Position numbers and translations under genes: made by a program
Shown here: in pieces, positions 18,787-28,451 of the stretch
Numbering within the stretch: position 1 is the stretch's first letter
How the letters are laid out: each line of letters begins with the position of its first letter
From: Ectopseudomonas mendocina
GTDB taxonomy: Bacteria > Pseudomonadota > Gammaproteobacteria > Pseudomonadales > Pseudomonadaceae
Length of the DNA: 43,060 nucleotides
Direction: 5' to 3'
Assembly (NCBI RefSeq): GCF_008041835.1
Contig: NZ_VRYE01000070.1
Coordinates: 1 to 43,060 of the forward strand
Notes under the pieces: generated by a model
What the model saw: only the letters and a program-made list of their open reading frames with translations
Told to the model about the DNA's origin: nothing
Databases searched by the model: none

Positions 18787-19808
18787 ACGCGGCACATAGC
18801 GAAGTGAATCAGCCGATGCCGACCAATCCTGGTGAAAGCCTGCGTCAGGCCCGTGAAATCAAGGGCCTGAGCATTGCTGAGGTGGCGACGCAGCTCAATC
18901 TGACGCCGCAGCGTCTTGCCCAGATCGAGTCCGGTGCCTTCGACAAGCTGCCGGGCCCCACCTTTGCCCGTGGCTACATCCGGGCCTACGCCAAATTGCT
19001 GGAGATGGATCAGAACCGTCTGGCGATGGAGTTCGATCAGTTCACCGGCGCCGATTCCAGCGGCAGCAGCGTGCATGCGCTGGGCCGTATCGAGGAACCG
19101 GTGCGCTATTCGCAGAGCATCCTGCGTCTGGTCAGCTTTTTGTTGCTGCTGGCGTTGATTGGTGGCGGCTTCTTCTGGTGGCAGGATCAGGGCCGCCCGG
19201 TTGCCAGCCTGGCTGATCTGGCGCTCGAGCATGTAGAGGTGGAGGGTGCCGACGGTACGACCCAGGTGCACTCGTTGGCCGAGCCGGAAGATCAGGCAGT
19301 TGCCGATGTGCAGGGCCGTGAGCCAAGCAGTCCGCTGCTGTTGCCGGTCGAGCCGGGACAGGCTCCGGAAGACGCTGGCGCTGCCGAGCAGCCGGCTGCC
19401 GAGGTCGCGCCTGAAAACGCTGCCGCACCCATTGCCGAGGCTGCAAATGCAGCGCCTGCAGCGGTTGCAGCGGAACCTGTCGCTGCTCAGGCTGCAGCGC
19501 CTGCAGCCACTGCGCCGGCGCCGGTGCCGGTGCCGGCACCATCGCCTGCGCCTGCCGTGGCCGCTGGGCAGGGCGTAGTCAATTTGCAGTTCACCGCCGA
19601 TTGCTGGACGCAGGTGACCGATGCCGATGGCAAGGTGCTGCTCAGCGCGCTCAAGCGCAGTGGTGAGCGTATCGAACTGACTGGCAAGGCGCCGATAAAG
19701 CTACATCTGGGCTTCGCCCGGGGCGCACAGGTGACTTACAACGGCGAAAGCGTTGACGTCACACCGCATATCTCTGGCGAAACCGCGCGCCTGACACTGG
19801 GGTTGTAA
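18783..19808 (+). CDS. rodZ: RodZ-like cytoskeleton/cell-shape protein
   Basis: It has 341 residues. A cytoplasmic helix-turn-helix of the RodZ type (about 14-80, PGESLRQAREIKGLSIAEVA) is followed by one membrane span (about 114-134). A low-complexity Ala/Pro/Glu periplasmic linker runs from about 140 to 265. A C-terminal DUF4115 domain contains VNLQFTADCWTQVTDADGKV. In E. coli RodZ links MreB to the wall-synthesis machinery. It lies between pilF and ispG as in other pseudomonads and overlaps the pilF stop by 4 bases. Confidence 0.9.
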   Translation: MNAAHSEVNQPMPTNPGESLRQAREIKGLSIAEVATQLNLTPQRLAQIESGAFDKLPGPTFARGYIRAYAKLLEMDQNRLAMEFDQFTGADSSGSSVHALGRIEEPVRYSQSILRLVSFLLLLALIGGGFFWWQDQGRPVASLADLALEHVEVEGADGTTQVHSLAEPEDQAVADVQGREPSSPLLLPVEPGQAPEDAGAAEQPAAEVAPENAAAPIAEAANAAPAAVAAEPVAAQAAAPAATAPAPVPVPAPSPAPAVAAGQGVVNLQFTADCWTQVTDADGKVLLSALKRSGERIELTGKAPIKLHLGFARGAQVTYNGESVDVTPHISGETARLTLGL

Positions 19809-19811
19809 AGC

Positions 19812-20924
19812 ATGCATTGCGAATCGCCGATCAAGCGCCGACAGTCGCGCAAGATTTGGGTTGGCTCGGTACCGGTAGGCGGCGATGCGCCGATTGCCGT
19901 GCAGAGCATGACCAATACCGACACCAACGATGTGGCTGCCACTGTGGCACAGATCCGTCGCCTGGAAGATGCCGGTGCCGATATCGTGCGGGTTTCCGTG
20001 CCGGACATGGACGCCGCCGAGGCGTTCGGCCGCATCAAGCAGCAGGTGCGTGTACCGCTGGTGGCCGACACCCACTTCGATTACCAGATCGCCCTGCGTG
20101 TGGCTGAGCTGGGTGTCGATTGTCTGCGCATCAATCCGGGCAACATCGGCCGCGAGGATCGCGTCAGGGCGGTGGTTGAAGCCGCTCGCGACAAGGGCAT
20201 CCCGATCCGCATCGGCGTCAACGCCGGCTCGCTGGAAAAGGATCTGCAAAAGAAGTACGGCGAGCCGACGCCCGAGGCCTTGGTCGAGTCTGCACTGCGC
20301 CATGTCGAGCATCTGGATCGCCTGAGCTTCGCTGATTTCAAGGTCAGTGTGAAAGCCTCCGACGTGTTCATGGCCGTCGAGGCTTATCGCCTGCTGGCCA
20401 AACAGATCGAGCAGCCGCTGCACCTGGGCATCACCGAAGCCGGTGGCCTGCGTTCCGGTACGGTGAAATCCGCTGTCGGCCTGGGCATGCTGCTGGCTGA
20501 CGGCATAGGCGATACCATCCGTATCTCCTTGGCCGCCGACCCGGTGGAAGAGATCAAGGTCGGTTTCGATATCCTCAAGTCCTTGCGCCTGCGTTCGCGT
20601 GGCATCAACTTCATCGCCTGCCCGAGCTGTTCACGGCAGAACTTCGATGTGGTCAAGACTATGAACGAGCTGGAGAGCCGCGTTGAGGATCTGCTGGTGC
20701 CGCTGGACGTGGCCGTGATCGGCTGCGTGGTCAACGGCCCTGGCGAAGCCAAGGAGGCGCATATCGGCCTCACCGGCGGCAGCCCGAACAACCTGGTCTA
20801 TATCGATGGCAAACCGGCCTCGAAGCTGACCAACGAAAACCTGGTGGACGAGCTGGAAAAGCTCATTCGCGACAAGGCGGCCGAAAAGGCCGCCGCCGAT
20901 GCTGCCGTGATCGTGCGCGGCTGA
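19812..20924 (+). CDS. ispG: 4-hydroxy-3-methylbut-2-enyl diphosphate synthase IspG (GcpE)
   Basis: A [4Fe-4S] enzyme of the MEP isoprenoid pathway that converts the cyclic diphosphate MEcPP to HMBPP. It has 370 residues: a TIM-barrel part ([35 protein letters not shown]) and a C-terminal cluster domain with ligands in [10 protein letters not shown] and [10 protein letters not shown]. The short two-domain form is the usual bacterial one. It starts three bases after rodZ. Confidence 0.97.
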   Translation: MHCESPIKRRQSRKIWVGSVPVGGDAPIAVQSMTNTDTNDVAATVAQIRRLEDAGADIVRVSVPDMDAAEAFGRIKQQVRVPLVADTHFDYQIALRVAELGVDCLRINPGNIGREDRVRAVVEAARDKGIPIRIGVNAGSLEKDLQKKYGEPTPEALVESALRHVEHLDRLSFADFKVSVKASDVFMAVEAYRLLAKQIEQPLHLGITEAGGLRSGTVKSAVGLGMLLADGIGDTIRISLAADPVEEIKVGFDILKSLRLRSRGINFIACPSCSRQNFDVVKTMNELESRVEDLLVPLDVAVIGCVVNGPGEAKEAHIGLTGGSPNNLVYIDGKPASKLTNENLVDELEKLIRDKAAEKAAADAAVIVRG

Positions 20925-20944
20925 TCCGTGCGTAAGGAATACAT

Positions 20945-22231
20945 TTGAGCAAGTCCCTGCAAGCCATTCGTGGCATGAACGATATCCTGCCGGAGCAGAC
21001 GCCTGCCTGGCGTTACCTGGAAAATACCCTGGTCAACCTGCTCGACGGTTATGGCTACAAGGAAATCCGCCTGCCCATCGTCGAATACACCGAGCTGTTC
21101 GCTCGCGGTATCGGTGAAGGCACCGACGTGGTCGACAAGGAGATGTACACCTTCCTCGATCGCAACGAAGAATCCCTGACCCTGCGTCCCGAAGGCACCG
21201 CCGGTTGCGTGCGCGCGGTGCTCGAGCATGGCCTGGCCGGTGGCGGTCAGGTGCAGAAGCTGTGGTATGCCGGCCCCATGTTCCGCTACGAGAAGCCGCA
21301 GAAGGGGCGTTATCGCCAGTTCCATCAGGTGGGTGTGGAAGCCTTCAACCTGCCCGGGCCGGATGTTGATGCCGAGCTGATCGTGCTCACCTGGCGTCTG
21401 TGGAAAAAACTCGGTCTGGCCGATGCGGTGACCCTGCAGCTCAACAGCCTGGGCTCCAGCGAGGCGCGCGCCGCCTATCGCGACGCCCTGGTGGCGTACC
21501 TGCGTGAGCGTTTCGACCAGCTCGACGAAGACAGCCAGCGCCGCCTGACGACCAACCCGCTGCGCATCCTCGACAGCAAGAACGAGGCGACCCAGGCCGT
21601 GTTGGTTGGTGCGCCGACCCTGGGCGACTACCTCGACGAGGAATCGCGTCTGCACTTCGAGGGCGTCAAGGCGCGCCTTGATGCGGCCGGCATTCGTTAC
21701 CAGATCAACCACAAGCTGGTACGTGGCCTGGACTACTACAATCGCACCGTATTCGAGTGGGTCACCGACAAGCTTGGTGCCCAGGGTACGGTGTGTGCCG
21801 GTGGTCGTTACGATGGCCTGGTCACGCAACTGGGCGGCAAGGCTACGCCGGGCGTGGGCTTCGCCATGGGCGTTGAGCGCCTGGTGCTGCTGCTGGAAAC
21901 CCTGGACTTGCTGCCGGCCGAGCTCAATCGCGCTGCCGACGTATACGTCTGCGCCTTTGGCGAAGCGGCGGAGCTGGCGGCGCTGACGCTGACCGAGCGT
22001 CTGCGCGACGAGTTGCCGGGGCTGCGTCTGCTGCTCAATAGCGGTGGCGGCAGCTTCAAGAGCCAGTTCAAGAAGGCCGACAAGAGTGGCGCGCGCTATG
22101 CGCTGATTCTGGGGGACGACGAATTGGCAGGCCGCGTGGTAGGTTGCAAGCCGCTGCGCGACGACAGTGAACAACAAAGCGTTGCCTGGGATGCTCTGGC
22201 TGAGCATCTGGCCGCCTGCCAGCAGGCCTGA
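20945..22231 (+). CDS. hisS: Histidyl-tRNA synthetase
   Basis: A class II aminoacyl-tRNA synthetase that charges tRNA-His. The start is a TTG at 20945 behind AAGGA, giving [20 protein letters not shown] and 428 residues. No ATG stands before the conserved N-terminus. Motifs: [12 protein letters not shown], the motif-2 loop [17 protein letters not shown], the HisA blocks [15 protein letters not shown] and AGGRYDGLV, motif 3 [13 protein letters not shown], and a C-terminal anticodon-binding domain. Confidence 0.97.
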   Translation: MSKSLQAIRGMNDILPEQTPAWRYLENTLVNLLDGYGYKEIRLPIVEYTELFARGIGEGTDVVDKEMYTFLDRNEESLTLRPEGTAGCVRAVLEHGLAGGGQVQKLWYAGPMFRYEKPQKGRYRQFHQVGVEAFNLPGPDVDAELIVLTWRLWKKLGLADAVTLQLNSLGSSEARAAYRDALVAYLRERFDQLDEDSQRRLTTNPLRILDSKNEATQAVLVGAPTLGDYLDEESRLHFEGVKARLDAAGIRYQINHKLVRGLDYYNRTVFEWVTDKLGAQGTVCAGGRYDGLVTQLGGKATPGVGFAMGVERLVLLLETLDLLPAELNRAADVYVCAFGEAAELAALTLTERLRDELPGLRLLLNSGGGSFKSQFKKADKSGARYALILGDDELAGRVVGCKPLRDDSEQQSVAWDALAEHLAACQQA

Positions 22232-22263
22232 GCAGGCTCTCGATTAGGAGTACGGGGTTAGAC

Positions 22264-22902
22264 ATGCAGACCGAAGACGAACAGATCGCGCAAATCAAGG
22301 ACTGGTGGGATCGCAACGGCAAGCCTTTGCTCGCCGGTGGCGTCCTGGCGCTGGTAGCCGTATTCGGCTGGCAGGCCTGGCAGAAGTACCAGGACAACCA
22401 GGCGCAAGGCGCCTCGGTGCTTTATCAGCAGTTGCTGGAAGCGGCGCTGGACCCAGCCGGTAAGCCCGATGCCGCGAAAGTCGCCGAGTTGGCCGGCAAG
22501 CTCGACAGCGAGTTTGGCGGTACTCACTACGCGCAGTATGGCAGCCTGTTCGTCGCCAAGGTCGCTGTCGAAGCCAATCGCCTCGAAGATGCTGCCGCAG
22601 CTCTGCAGCGCGTACTCGACAAGCCTGCCGACGCCACGCTCGGTGAGCTGGCACGTCAGCGCCTGGCCCGTGTGCTGGCCGCGCAGGACAAGGCTGATGA
22701 TGCGTTGAAACTGCTTGATGCCAAGGTCGAGGAAGCTTTCCTCGCCAGCCGTGAAGAACTCAAGGGCGACCTGTTGGTACAGTTGGGTCGCAGCGATGAC
22801 GCGCACGCCGCCTATCAGAAGGCCAAGGATGCGCTGGCCGAAGACGCCGCCGTTGGCGGTCTGCAGATGAAGCTGGACGACCTGGCAAAAGGGGATGCGT
22901 GA
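22264..22902 (+). CDS. YfgM-like TPR membrane protein (ancillary SecYEG/BamB-neighbour protein)
   Basis: It has 212 residues: a short cytoplasmic N-terminus (MQTEDEQIAQIKDWWDRNGK), one membrane span (about 23-39) and a periplasmic helical domain with TPR-like repeats (YfgM/DUF2133 family). In E. coli YfgM associates with PpiD and the Sec translocon and guides periplasmic proteins. It lies between hisS and bamB, as in E. coli. AGGAG is 12 bases before the ATG, somewhat far. Confidence 0.88.
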   Translation: MQTEDEQIAQIKDWWDRNGKPLLAGGVLALVAVFGWQAWQKYQDNQAQGASVLYQQLLEAALDPAGKPDAAKVAELAGKLDSEFGGTHYAQYGSLFVAKVAVEANRLEDAAAALQRVLDKPADATLGELARQRLARVLAAQDKADDALKLLDAKVEEAFLASREELKGDLLVQLGRSDDAHAAYQKAKDALAEDAAVGGLQMKLDDLAKGDA

Positions 22903-22903
22903 C

Positions 22904-24046
22904 GTGATGCGTTGGAAGAATGCCGCACTGCTGGCTCTGGTCGTTCTGGCCGTGGGTTGCAGCAGCAATAGCAAGAAGGAACTGCCGCCCGCCGAGCTGA
23001 CCAAGTTCGATGCCGAAGTCGAGCTGCGCACCGAGTGGAGCCGCTCCGTTGGCGATGGCCAGGGCGAAACCTTCAACATGCTGGTACCGGCCATCGACGG
23101 CGAGGTGATCTACGCCGCCGACGTCGAAGGGCTGGTCATGGCCATGGACCGCACCAGCGGCAAGGTCATCTGGCGCAAGAAGCTCGACATCCCGGTGTCC
23201 GGCGCCATCGGCGTTGGCTACGGCCAGGTACTGCTGGGTACGCTCAAGGGTGAAGTGATCGCCCTGGACTCTAGCGACGGCGAAGAGCAGTGGCGTTCGC
23301 GCGTGACCAGTGAAGTGCTGGCAGCGCCGGCCACCAATGGCGATATTGTCGTGGTGCAGACCCAGGACGACCGTCTGATCGCCTTCGATGCCAGCACCGG
23401 TAGCCAGCGCTGGATTGTCGAGAATACTCCGGCCGTCCTGACCCTGCGTGGTACCGGCGCGCCGCTGGTGACCAACCGTCTGGTGGTCGCCGGCCTGTCC
23501 AGCGGCAAGGTGATCGCGGTCGACGCCCAGCGTGGCCTGCCGGTCTGGGAGCAACGAGTGGCTATTCCACAAGGTCGTTCCGAGCTGGAGCGTGTGGTGG
23601 ATATCGACGGTGGCCTGCTGCTGTCCGGCGGTACCGTCTATGCCGTGAGCTATCAGGGCCGCGTCGCAGCCATGGATCTGGAGTCCGGTCGCGTGCTGTG
23701 GCAACGCGAGGCATCCAGTTCGGTAGGCGTCGCTCAGGGCTTCGGTAACGTCTACGTCAGCCATGCCAGTGGCACCGTCGAAGGTATCGACGAGCGTAGC
23801 GCTTCGGCTCTGTGGAGCAACGACTCCCTGGCACGCCGTCAGTTGTCGGCACCGCAAGTGTTCTCCAGTTACGTGGCCGTGGGCGATGTGGAAGGCTATC
23901 TGCACCTGCTGAGCCAGGTCGATGGTCGCTTCGTCGGCCGTACCCGTATCGACAGCGACGGCCTGCGTGCCCAACCACTGGTGGTCGGGGACTGGCTGTA
24001 TGTCTACGGCAACAGCGGTAAGTTGGTGGCACTGACCATCAAGTGA
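22904..24046 (+). CDS. bamB: Outer membrane assembly lipoprotein BamB
   Basis: A lipoprotein of the BAM complex that folds outer-membrane proteins. It is an eight-bladed propeller with PQQ-like repeats such as IYAADVEGLVMAMDRTSGKV and VVVQTQDDRLIAFDASTGSQ. Three starts are possible: ATG 22895, GTG 22904 and ATG 22907. I chose the GTG because AAGGGG (22889-22894) lies 9 bases before it, giving MMRWKNAALLAL and 380 residues. The lipobox is LAVGC. The terminator at 24127 closes the unit. Confidence 0.93.
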   Translation: MMRWKNAALLALVVLAVGCSSNSKKELPPAELTKFDAEVELRTEWSRSVGDGQGETFNMLVPAIDGEVIYAADVEGLVMAMDRTSGKVIWRKKLDIPVSGAIGVGYGQVLLGTLKGEVIALDSSDGEEQWRSRVTSEVLAAPATNGDIVVVQTQDDRLIAFDASTGSQRWIVENTPAVLTLRGTGAPLVTNRLVVAGLSSGKVIAVDAQRGLPVWEQRVAIPQGRSELERVVDIDGGLLLSGGTVYAVSYQGRVAAMDLESGRVLWQREASSSVGVAQGFGNVYVSHASGTVEGIDERSASALWSNDSLARRQLSAPQVFSSYVAVGDVEGYLHLLSQVDGRFVGRTRIDSDGLRAQPLVVGDWLYVYGNSGKLVALTIK

Positions 24047-24126
24047 GGACGCTGTCCAGTACGCTCGCGCGATACTGAACGACATCCTTGACTATGCTGC
24101 CGGTATGTCCGACAGCACGAAACATC

Positions 24127-24160
24127 CCGGCCGCTGCCCGTGCAGCGGCCTTTGCATTTT
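24127..24160 (+). terminator. Intrinsic terminator after bamB
   Basis: GGCCGCTG (24129-24136) pairs with CAGCGGCC (24143-24150), followed by TTTGCATTTT. The T-run is interrupted, so strength is probably moderate. Confidence 0.75.
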
Positions 24161-24185
24161 CTGAATTAACCAAGTGGAGAGCCTG

Positions 24186-25661
24186 ATGGTTCCCGTAATT
24201 GCCCTGGTGGGCCGGCCGAACGTCGGCAAGTCCACCCTGTTCAACCGCCTCACTCGTAGCCGCGACGCCATCGTCGGCGACCTTTCCGGTCTGACCCGCG
24301 ACCGCCAGTACGGCGAGGCGAAGTGGCAGGGGCGTACCTATATCGTGATCGACACCGGCGGTATTTCCGGTGACGAGGAAGGCATCGATGCGAAGATGGC
24401 CGAGCAGTCGCTGCAGGCCATCGAAGAGGCCGATGCCGTGCTGTTCCTGGTGGATGCGCGCGCCGGCATGACCGCCTCCGACCAGATGATCGGCGAGCAC
24501 CTGCGTCGCCGTAACAAGCAGAGTTTCCTGGTGGTGAACAAGGTCGACAATCTCGATGTCGACCTGGCTCGTGCCGAATTCAGCCCCATGGGCCTGGGCG
24601 AGCCGCTGGCGATTGCCGGCGCCCACGGCCGCGGCATCACCCAGATGCTGGAAGTGGTGCTTGGCGCGTTCCCCAAGGATGCCGGCGAGCCGGAAGAGGG
24701 CGGCGAAGAGGAAGAAGTGCTGGAGGGCCAGGAGGCCAAGCGCATTCCCGGCCCGAGCGAGAAGGACGGTATCAAGCTGGCCATCATCGGCCGTCCCAAC
24801 GTGGGCAAGTCGACGCTGGTCAACCGTATGCTCGGCGAGGAGCGGGTCATCGTTTATGACCAGGCCGGCACCACGCGCGACAGCATCTACATCCCCTTCG
24901 AGCGTGACGACGAGAAATACACCCTAATCGACACCGCCGGTGTGCGTCGCCGCGGCAAGATCTTTGAGGCCGTGGAAAAGTTCTCCGTGGTCAAGACGCT
25001 ACAGGCCATCCAGGATTCCAACGTCGTGGTGTTCGTCATGGACGCCCGCGAAGGCGTGGTCGACCACGACCTCAACTTGCTCGGCTTCGTGCTGGAAAGC
25101 GGCCGCGCGCTGGTCATCGCCCTGAACAAGTGGGACGGCATGGATCAGGGGCAAAAGGACTACGTGAAGACCGAGCTGGAGCGCCGGCTGTTCTTCGTCG
25201 ACTTCGCCGATATCCACTTCATCTCTGCCCTGCATGGCACCGGCGTTGGCCATCTGTACAAATCGGTGCAGGCCTCGTTCAAGTCGGCCATCACCCGCTG
25301 GCCCACCAGCCGCCTGACGCAGATTCTCGAAGACGCGGTCAGCGACCATGCACCGCCTTTGGTCAACGGTCGCCGCATCAAGCTGCGTTACGCCCACCTG
25401 GGTGGCGCCAACCCGCCGCTGATCGTGATCCACGGTAACCAGGTTGACGCCGTGCCGCGCGCCTACACCCGTTACCTGGAAAACACCTTCCGCCGGGTGC
25501 TGAAACTGGTGGGTACGCCGATTCGTATCGAGTACAAGGGCGGTGAAAACCCCTACGAGGGCAACAAGAACAAGCTCACCGATCGCCAGGTGAACAAGAA
25601 ACGTCGCCTGATGAGCCACCACAAGAAGGCCGAGAAGAAGCGCAAGGACAAGCGCAAGTAA
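24186..25661 (+). CDS. der: Ribosome assembly GTPase Der (EngA)
   Basis: A double-GTPase for 50S subunit maturation. The ATG at 24186 gives 491 residues. G-domain 1 has GRPNVGKS at 9-16 and NKVD at 118-121. Domain 2 has GRPNVGKS at 202-209 and NKWD. The C-terminal KH-like domain includes [21 protein letters not shown] strongly acidic linker (about 164-184) joins the G domains, and a basic tail ([20 protein letters not shown]) ends the protein. GGAG is 6 bases before the chosen ATG. Confidence 0.97.
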   Translation: MVPVIALVGRPNVGKSTLFNRLTRSRDAIVGDLSGLTRDRQYGEAKWQGRTYIVIDTGGISGDEEGIDAKMAEQSLQAIEEADAVLFLVDARAGMTASDQMIGEHLRRRNKQSFLVVNKVDNLDVDLARAEFSPMGLGEPLAIAGAHGRGITQMLEVVLGAFPKDAGEPEEGGEEEEVLEGQEAKRIPGPSEKDGIKLAIIGRPNVGKSTLVNRMLGEERVIVYDQAGTTRDSIYIPFERDDEKYTLIDTAGVRRRGKIFEAVEKFSVVKTLQAIQDSNVVVFVMDAREGVVDHDLNLLGFVLESGRALVIALNKWDGMDQGQKDYVKTELERRLFFVDFADIHFISALHGTGVGHLYKSVQASFKSAITRWPTSRLTQILEDAVSDHAPPLVNGRRIKLRYAHLGGANPPLIVIHGNQVDAVPRAYTRYLENTFRRVLKLVGTPIRIEYKGGENPYEGNKNKLTDRQVNKKRRLMSHHKKAEKKRKDKRK

Positions 25662-25734
25662 ACGTGGGCGCGCCGTGCATGTCGGACTTCATTCGGCATG
25701 CGCGGCATAAGCTTTGGCTTTTCATAAGGGCTGC

Positions 25735-25754
25735 GGGTGCCGTTTATGGCACCC
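25735..25754 (+). other. Hairpin between der and the aminotransferase gene
   Basis: GGGTGCC (25735-25741) pairs with GGCACCC (25748-25754) over a six-base loop. Only two T follow, so termination is at best partial. Confidence 0.5.
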
Positions 25755-25799
25755 TTCGGCTATCCTCGCGGCTTGCCTTGTTCTTCGTAGGAAGTCGCG

Positions 25800-26948
25800 A
25801 TGCTCGTCAGCAAATTGCCCAACGTCGGCACCACCATCTTCACGCGGATGTCCCAGCTCGCGCTGGAGACTGGTGCGATCAATCTGTCCCAGGGCTTCCC
25901 GGATTTCGACGGACCGCAGGCGTTGCGCGAAGCCGTGGCGCGCCACGTCATGCAAGGGCGCAACCAGTATTGCCCGATGACCGGCCTGCCCGCGTTACGG
26001 CAGCAGGTGGCGGTCAAGCTCGCCCGCAGCTACGGCGTGCAACGTGATGCCGACAGCGAGATCACCATCACCCCGGGTGCTACCGAGGCGATCTTCTGCG
26101 CGGTGCAGGCGCTGATTCATCCGGGGGATGAAGCCATCGTCCTCGACCCTTGTTACGACAGTTACGAGCCGTCGGTGGAGCTGGCCGGTGGACGTTGCGT
26201 GCATGTGCCGCTGGCATTGCCGGACTTCGCTGTCGATTGGCAGCGTCTGGCTGATGCCATCACGCCGCGTACCCGACTGATCTTTCTCAACTCGCCACAC
26301 AACCCGAGCGGTGCGTTGTTGACCCGTGTCGATCTGGACAGGCTGGCCGAACTGATTCGTGGCCGCGATATCCATGTGATCAGCGATGAGGTCTACGAGC
26401 ACCTGATCTTCGATGGCCAACGCCATGCCAGCGTGCTGGCGCACGAGGAGCTGTATCAGCGCGCCTTCGTGGTCAGCTCCTTCGGCAAGACCTATCACGT
26501 CACCGGCTGGAAGACCGGCTATGTGGTGGCGCCACCGGCACTGACCGCCGAGCTGCGCAAGATTCACCAGTACGTCAACTTTTGCGGGGTGACGCCGTTG
26601 CAGTTCGCTCTGGCTGACTTCATGGCCGCCTGCCCCGAGCATGTAGAGGAATTGCCGGCGTTCTACCAGGCCAAGCGCGACCTGTTCTGCGACCTGCTGG
26701 CCGACTCGCGCTTCACCTTCAGCCGCGCGCCGGGCACTTATTTTCAGCTGGCCGACTATTCGGCGATTCGCCCCGATCTGGACGATGTGGCCATGGCCGA
26801 GTGGCTGACCCGCGAGCACGGTGTGGCGGCGATTCCAGTATCGGTGTTCTATCAGTCGGCACCCAAGGACATGCGCCTGGTGCGTTTCTGCTTCGCCAAG
26901 CGTGAAGAAACCCTGCGCCAGGCCGCCGAGAAACTATGCGCGGTGTGA
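25800..26948 (+). CDS. Class I aminotransferase, methionine/glutamine-type (YbdL-like)
   Basis: A PLP-dependent aminotransferase of 382 residues. The opening KLPNVGTTIFTRMSQLALET is typical of the YbdL/kynurenine-aminotransferase group. Seen: LSQGFPDFDGP, NQYCPMTGLPALR, NSPHNPSG at 164-171, DEVYEHLIFDG at 196-206, and the probable PLP lysine K230 in SFGKTYHVTGWK. E. coli YbdL prefers methionine, histidine and phenylalanine. The omega-amidase gene 61 bases downstream suggests glutamine as an amino donor. Substrate is inferred. Confidence 0.88.
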   Translation: MLVSKLPNVGTTIFTRMSQLALETGAINLSQGFPDFDGPQALREAVARHVMQGRNQYCPMTGLPALRQQVAVKLARSYGVQRDADSEITITPGATEAIFCAVQALIHPGDEAIVLDPCYDSYEPSVELAGGRCVHVPLALPDFAVDWQRLADAITPRTRLIFLNSPHNPSGALLTRVDLDRLAELIRGRDIHVISDEVYEHLIFDGQRHASVLAHEELYQRAFVVSSFGKTYHVTGWKTGYVVAPPALTAELRKIHQYVNFCGVTPLQFALADFMAACPEHVEELPAFYQAKRDLFCDLLADSRFTFSRAPGTYFQLADYSAIRPDLDDVAMAEWLTREHGVAAIPVSVFYQSAPKDMRLVRFCFAKREETLRQAAEKLCAV

Positions 26949-27009
26949 GGGGCGGGCAGGGTCAGCCCGCCTGCAAGGCGTTGACGATTACGGCAAACGA
27001 GGTACTGCG

Positions 27010-27792
27010 ATGAGCGATAAACCCGATCTCGAACTGGTGCTGATCCAGACCAGCCTGGCCTGGCATGATCCGGCTGCCAATCGCGAGCACTTCCAGAAAC
27101 TGCTGGAGCAGGCGCGCGGTGCCGATCTGGTGATCCTGCCGGAGATGTTTAGCACCGGCTTTTTCATGGAGTCGGCCGCATTGGCCGAGCCCGAGAATGG
27201 CCCGACCACCCACTGGTTGCGTGAGCAGGCGCAGCGTATCCATGCGGTGATCTGCGGCAGCCTGATCATTCAGGCGGCGGACGGCAGTTACCGCAATCGC
27301 CTGCTCTGGGCTCGCCCGGATGGCTCGCTGGCGCATTACGACAAGCGTCATCTGTTCCGTATGGCTGGCGAGCACAAGCATTACCGCGCTGGCGATCAGC
27401 AGGTGGTGCTGGAGCTCAAGGGTTGGCGGGTGCGCCCGTTGATCTGCTACGACCTGCGCTTCCCGGTCTGGAGCCGAGACGCAGGCGGCACCGACCTGCT
27501 GCTGTATACCGCCAACTGGCCGGGGGCGCGCCGACACCACTGGAACCGCCTGCTGCCAGCGCGGGCCATCGAGAACCTGTGCTATGTCGCGGCTGTGAAC
27601 CGTGTCGGCGAGGACGGCAAGGGCCACGCCTACACTGGCGATTCTCAGGTGCTGGACTTCCAGGGCGAGGCTTTAATGGCGGCAGGCGAGGGGGATGGCG
27701 TGTTCCGCGCTCGCCTGTCGAGCGAGGTGCTGGCCGCCTACCGCGAGCGCTTCCCTGCACACCTGGATGCCGATGCCTTCACCTTGAACTGA
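27010..27792 (+). CDS. Omega-amidase / nitrilase-family hydrolase (YafV/Nit2-like)
   Basis: A carbon-nitrogen hydrolase that in this subgroup cleaves 2-oxoglutaramate to 2-oxoglutarate and ammonia. The ATG at 27010, 8 bases after GAGG, gives 260 residues. The catalytic triad is visible: E45 (ILPEMFSTGF), K112 (HYDKRHLF) and C146 (PLICYDLRFPVW). The frame is open upstream into the preceding gene, but that part is not conserved. It probably works with the aminotransferase, making glutamine transamination irreversible. Confidence 0.88.
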   Translation: MSDKPDLELVLIQTSLAWHDPAANREHFQKLLEQARGADLVILPEMFSTGFFMESAALAEPENGPTTHWLREQAQRIHAVICGSLIIQAADGSYRNRLLWARPDGSLAHYDKRHLFRMAGEHKHYRAGDQQVVLELKGWRVRPLICYDLRFPVWSRDAGGTDLLLYTANWPGARRHHWNRLLPARAIENLCYVAAVNRVGEDGKGHAYTGDSQVLDFQGEALMAAGEGDGVFRARLSSEVLAAYRERFPAHLDADAFTLN

Positions 27793-27803
27793 TCAGGAGC
27801 TAC

Positions 27804-28265
27804 ATGAACATGGACGTACAGCAGAGCAATCCCTTCCAGCCTCCGCAGGCCGATCTGCAACAGGCCACTACCACTCAGGCGCCGCTCTACAGCATCGCGG
27901 GTGTTGGCCTGGCGACCTTCATCGGCACGCCGCTGGCTGGCGCCTGGCTGCTGGCGCATAACCTGCAACTGCTCGGCAAGGCGGATCGAGTGGCGATGGT
28001 CTGGGGCATTTCCGTCTTCCTGCTGGTGGTTACCTTGGTCCTGGCTTTCGTCTTGCCGGAGGAGGTGCCCGCCATGCCGTTCGCCATTGCACAGTTGATG
28101 GCGATGATCATGTTTGCCAAGAGCCTGATGGAAGCCGATCTCAAGCAGCATGCCGAGGCCGGTGGTGCATTTCTGTCCAACTGGCGGGCGGCGGGTATCG
28201 GTCTGATGTTCACCCTCGGCCTGGCCGCGCTGATGTTCGCGGTGCTGATGATTTTCGATGTCTGA
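27804..28265 (+). CDS. Small integral membrane protein, unknown function
   Basis: It has 153 residues. A polar N-terminus (NPFQPPQADLQQATTTQ) of the kind often seen in small DUF membrane proteins is followed by about four hydrophobic spans near 32-52, 64-87, 92-112 and 130-151. No catalytic motif seen. AGGAG lies 4 bases before ATG 27804 and 10 bases before ATG 27810, so either start is possible. It follows the omega-amidase after 11 bases and is likely co-transcribed. I do not recognise a function. Confidence 0.7.
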   Translation: MNMDVQQSNPFQPPQADLQQATTTQAPLYSIAGVGLATFIGTPLAGAWLLAHNLQLLGKADRVAMVWGISVFLLVVTLVLAFVLPEEVPAMPFAIAQLMAMIMFAKSLMEADLKQHAEAGGAFLSNWRAAGIGLMFTLGLAALMFAVLMIFDV

Positions 28266-28274
28266 GTGTATGTT

Positions 28275-28296
28275 CCCGGATTTCATCCGGGCTACG
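28275..28296. repeat. Short palindromic repeat (CCCGGAT...ATCCGGG)
   Basis: CCCGGAT and ATCCGGG are separated by three bases and followed by CTACG. This is a common interspersed hairpin in Pseudomonas-like genomes. It could weakly terminate the upstream operon, but no T-run follows. Confidence 0.55.
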
Positions 28297-28324
28297 CATG
28301 CAAGTACCTGCAAATCGGCTGTTC

Positions 28325-28377
28325 GTAGGAGCCCCGCCTCGGGGCGAAGCCTTTTGAGCCCACGGCACCGCGCCTAC
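28325..28377. repeat. REP sequence with a degenerate inverted partner
   Basis: GTAGGAGCCCCGCCTCGGGG at 28325-28344 is the same REP as in the two 146-base elements. A degraded partner, CACCGCGCCTAC, ends at about 28377. The element's terminal repeats and target duplications are absent here, so this is a REP pair outside the composite element. Confidence 0.7.
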
Positions 28378-28404
28378 AGGATTGCGATAAGCTGCCCGTA
28401 TGCA

Positions 28405-28433
28405 TACAAAAACGCCGGGTATTGCCCGGCGTT
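28405..28433 (-). terminator. Intrinsic terminator of leuA
   Basis: On the minus strand AACGCCGGG (425-433 side) pairs with CCCGGCGTT (411-419 side) over a 5-base loop and runs into TTTTT. It lies 19 bases past the leuA stop. Confidence 0.88.
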
Positions 28434-28451
28434 GTGCGTTCGGCTCAGGGC

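Noticed and set aside
24088..24111. TTGACT at 24088-24093 as a promoter for der
   Set aside because: No -10 box at proper spacing. TATGTC is only 10 bases away.
26821..27009. Longer start for the omega-amidase reaching into the aminotransferase gene
   Set aside because: It is out-of-frame coding of the upstream gene. ATG 27010 has GAGG and matches the family start.
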